DNA from: Actinomycetota bacterium
Lineage (GTDB): Bacteria > Actinomycetota > Actinomycetes > Nanopelagicales > Nanopelagicaceae
Direction of reading: 5' to 3'
Assembly: GCA_947496345.1 (NCBI GenBank)
Contig: CANMCL010000074.1
Location: 1 to 5,171, forward strand
Length of the DNA stretch: 5,171 nt
A model generated the notes under the pieces. It saw nothing but the letters and a program-made list of their open reading frames with translations. It was not told where the DNA came from and did no database searches. Below, in pieces: positions 5,129 to 5,171 of this stretch (positions are counted from its first letter, which is position 1; every line of letters begins with the position of its first letter). Position numbers and translations under genes: made by a program.

Positions 5129-5171
5129 ATACTCGTTGATTTCCTTTGGTAAAGACAAAATAAACGACAGT

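Larger units (their letters stand above)
4862..5171 (+). other. Putative 5' leader of a 16S-23S-5S rRNA operon (truncated)
   Basis: From the predicted start to the window edge there is no convincing protein gene, but there is dense RNA structure and the conserved actinobacterial rRNA-leader block at 5012-5049. The expected 16S start (a GAGAGTTTGATC-like sequence) is not present, so the mature 16S gene should begin shortly after 5171. The leader would carry antitermination signals and the 5' strand of the stem cut by RNase III to release 16S precursor; the partner strand would lie beyond 16S and cannot be seen. The rRNA assignment rests on remembered similarity of the conserved block plus the promoter type. 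Confidence 0.75.

Noticed and set aside
5129..5171. Start of mature 16S rRNA at the right edge
   Set aside because: No GAGAGTTTGATC-like sequence is present before 5171; the window ends in the leader.
4721..5171. tRNA gene or small protein gene in the intergenic region
   Set aside because: No cloverleaf or GGTTCGAATCC-type T-arm was found, and no reading frame with a convincing RBS; the structure is better explained as an rRNA leader.

Overview
The window looks like a piece of an actinobacterial chromosome with low to moderate GC. The proteins read as actinobacterial: an ArgH with THMQHAQPI and GSSIMPQKKNPD blocks, an ArgD with EPIMGEAGV, an ArgR ending in GTIAGDDT, and an rRNA-leader block containing TTGAGAACTCAACAG, all of which I recall from Streptomyces and relatives. 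The base composition is well below that of Streptomyces or Mycobacterium, and the genes are packed with 1-8 bp overlaps. This would fit a streamlined freshwater actinobacterium (acI / Nanopelagicales, e.g. Planktophila). That assignment is inference from pattern memory, not from a search.

Layout: positions 1-4720 are one tightly coupled forward gene string: the 3' end of argB (acetylglutamate kinase, cut by the window edge), argD (acetylornithine aminotransferase), argR (arginine repressor), argH (argininosuccinate lyase) and tyrS (tyrosyl-tRNA synthetase). Junctions are ATGA (argB/argD), an 8-bp overlap with a GTG start (argD/argR), TAATG (argR/argH) and ATGA (argH/tyrS). The first four genes provide two consecutive early steps of arginine synthesis, the last step, and the arginine-sensing repressor. 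argF and argG, often found between argD and argH in actinobacterial arg clusters, are not here. tyrS is a housekeeping passenger at the end of the string.

Positions 4721-5171 (451 bp) hold no credible gene. They look like the promoter and 5' leader of a ribosomal RNA operon whose 16S gene would begin just past the right edge. There is an AT-rich spacer, a strong sigma70-type promoter (TTGACC, 18 bp, TATAGT), a possible second internal promoter with the same -35 and spacing, several long RNA hairpins, the conserved boxA-like antitermination block, and three back-to-back hairpins before the window ends. No intrinsic terminator is visible between tyrS and this promoter.

Nothing here looks like an undescribed defence or mobile system. 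The points most worth a second look are the densely structured rRNA leader with possible tandem promoters, the Glu-to-Cys change in the ArgD DEVQ motif, the basic C-terminal tail of ArgR that overlaps the argH ribosome binding site, and the missing argF/argG.
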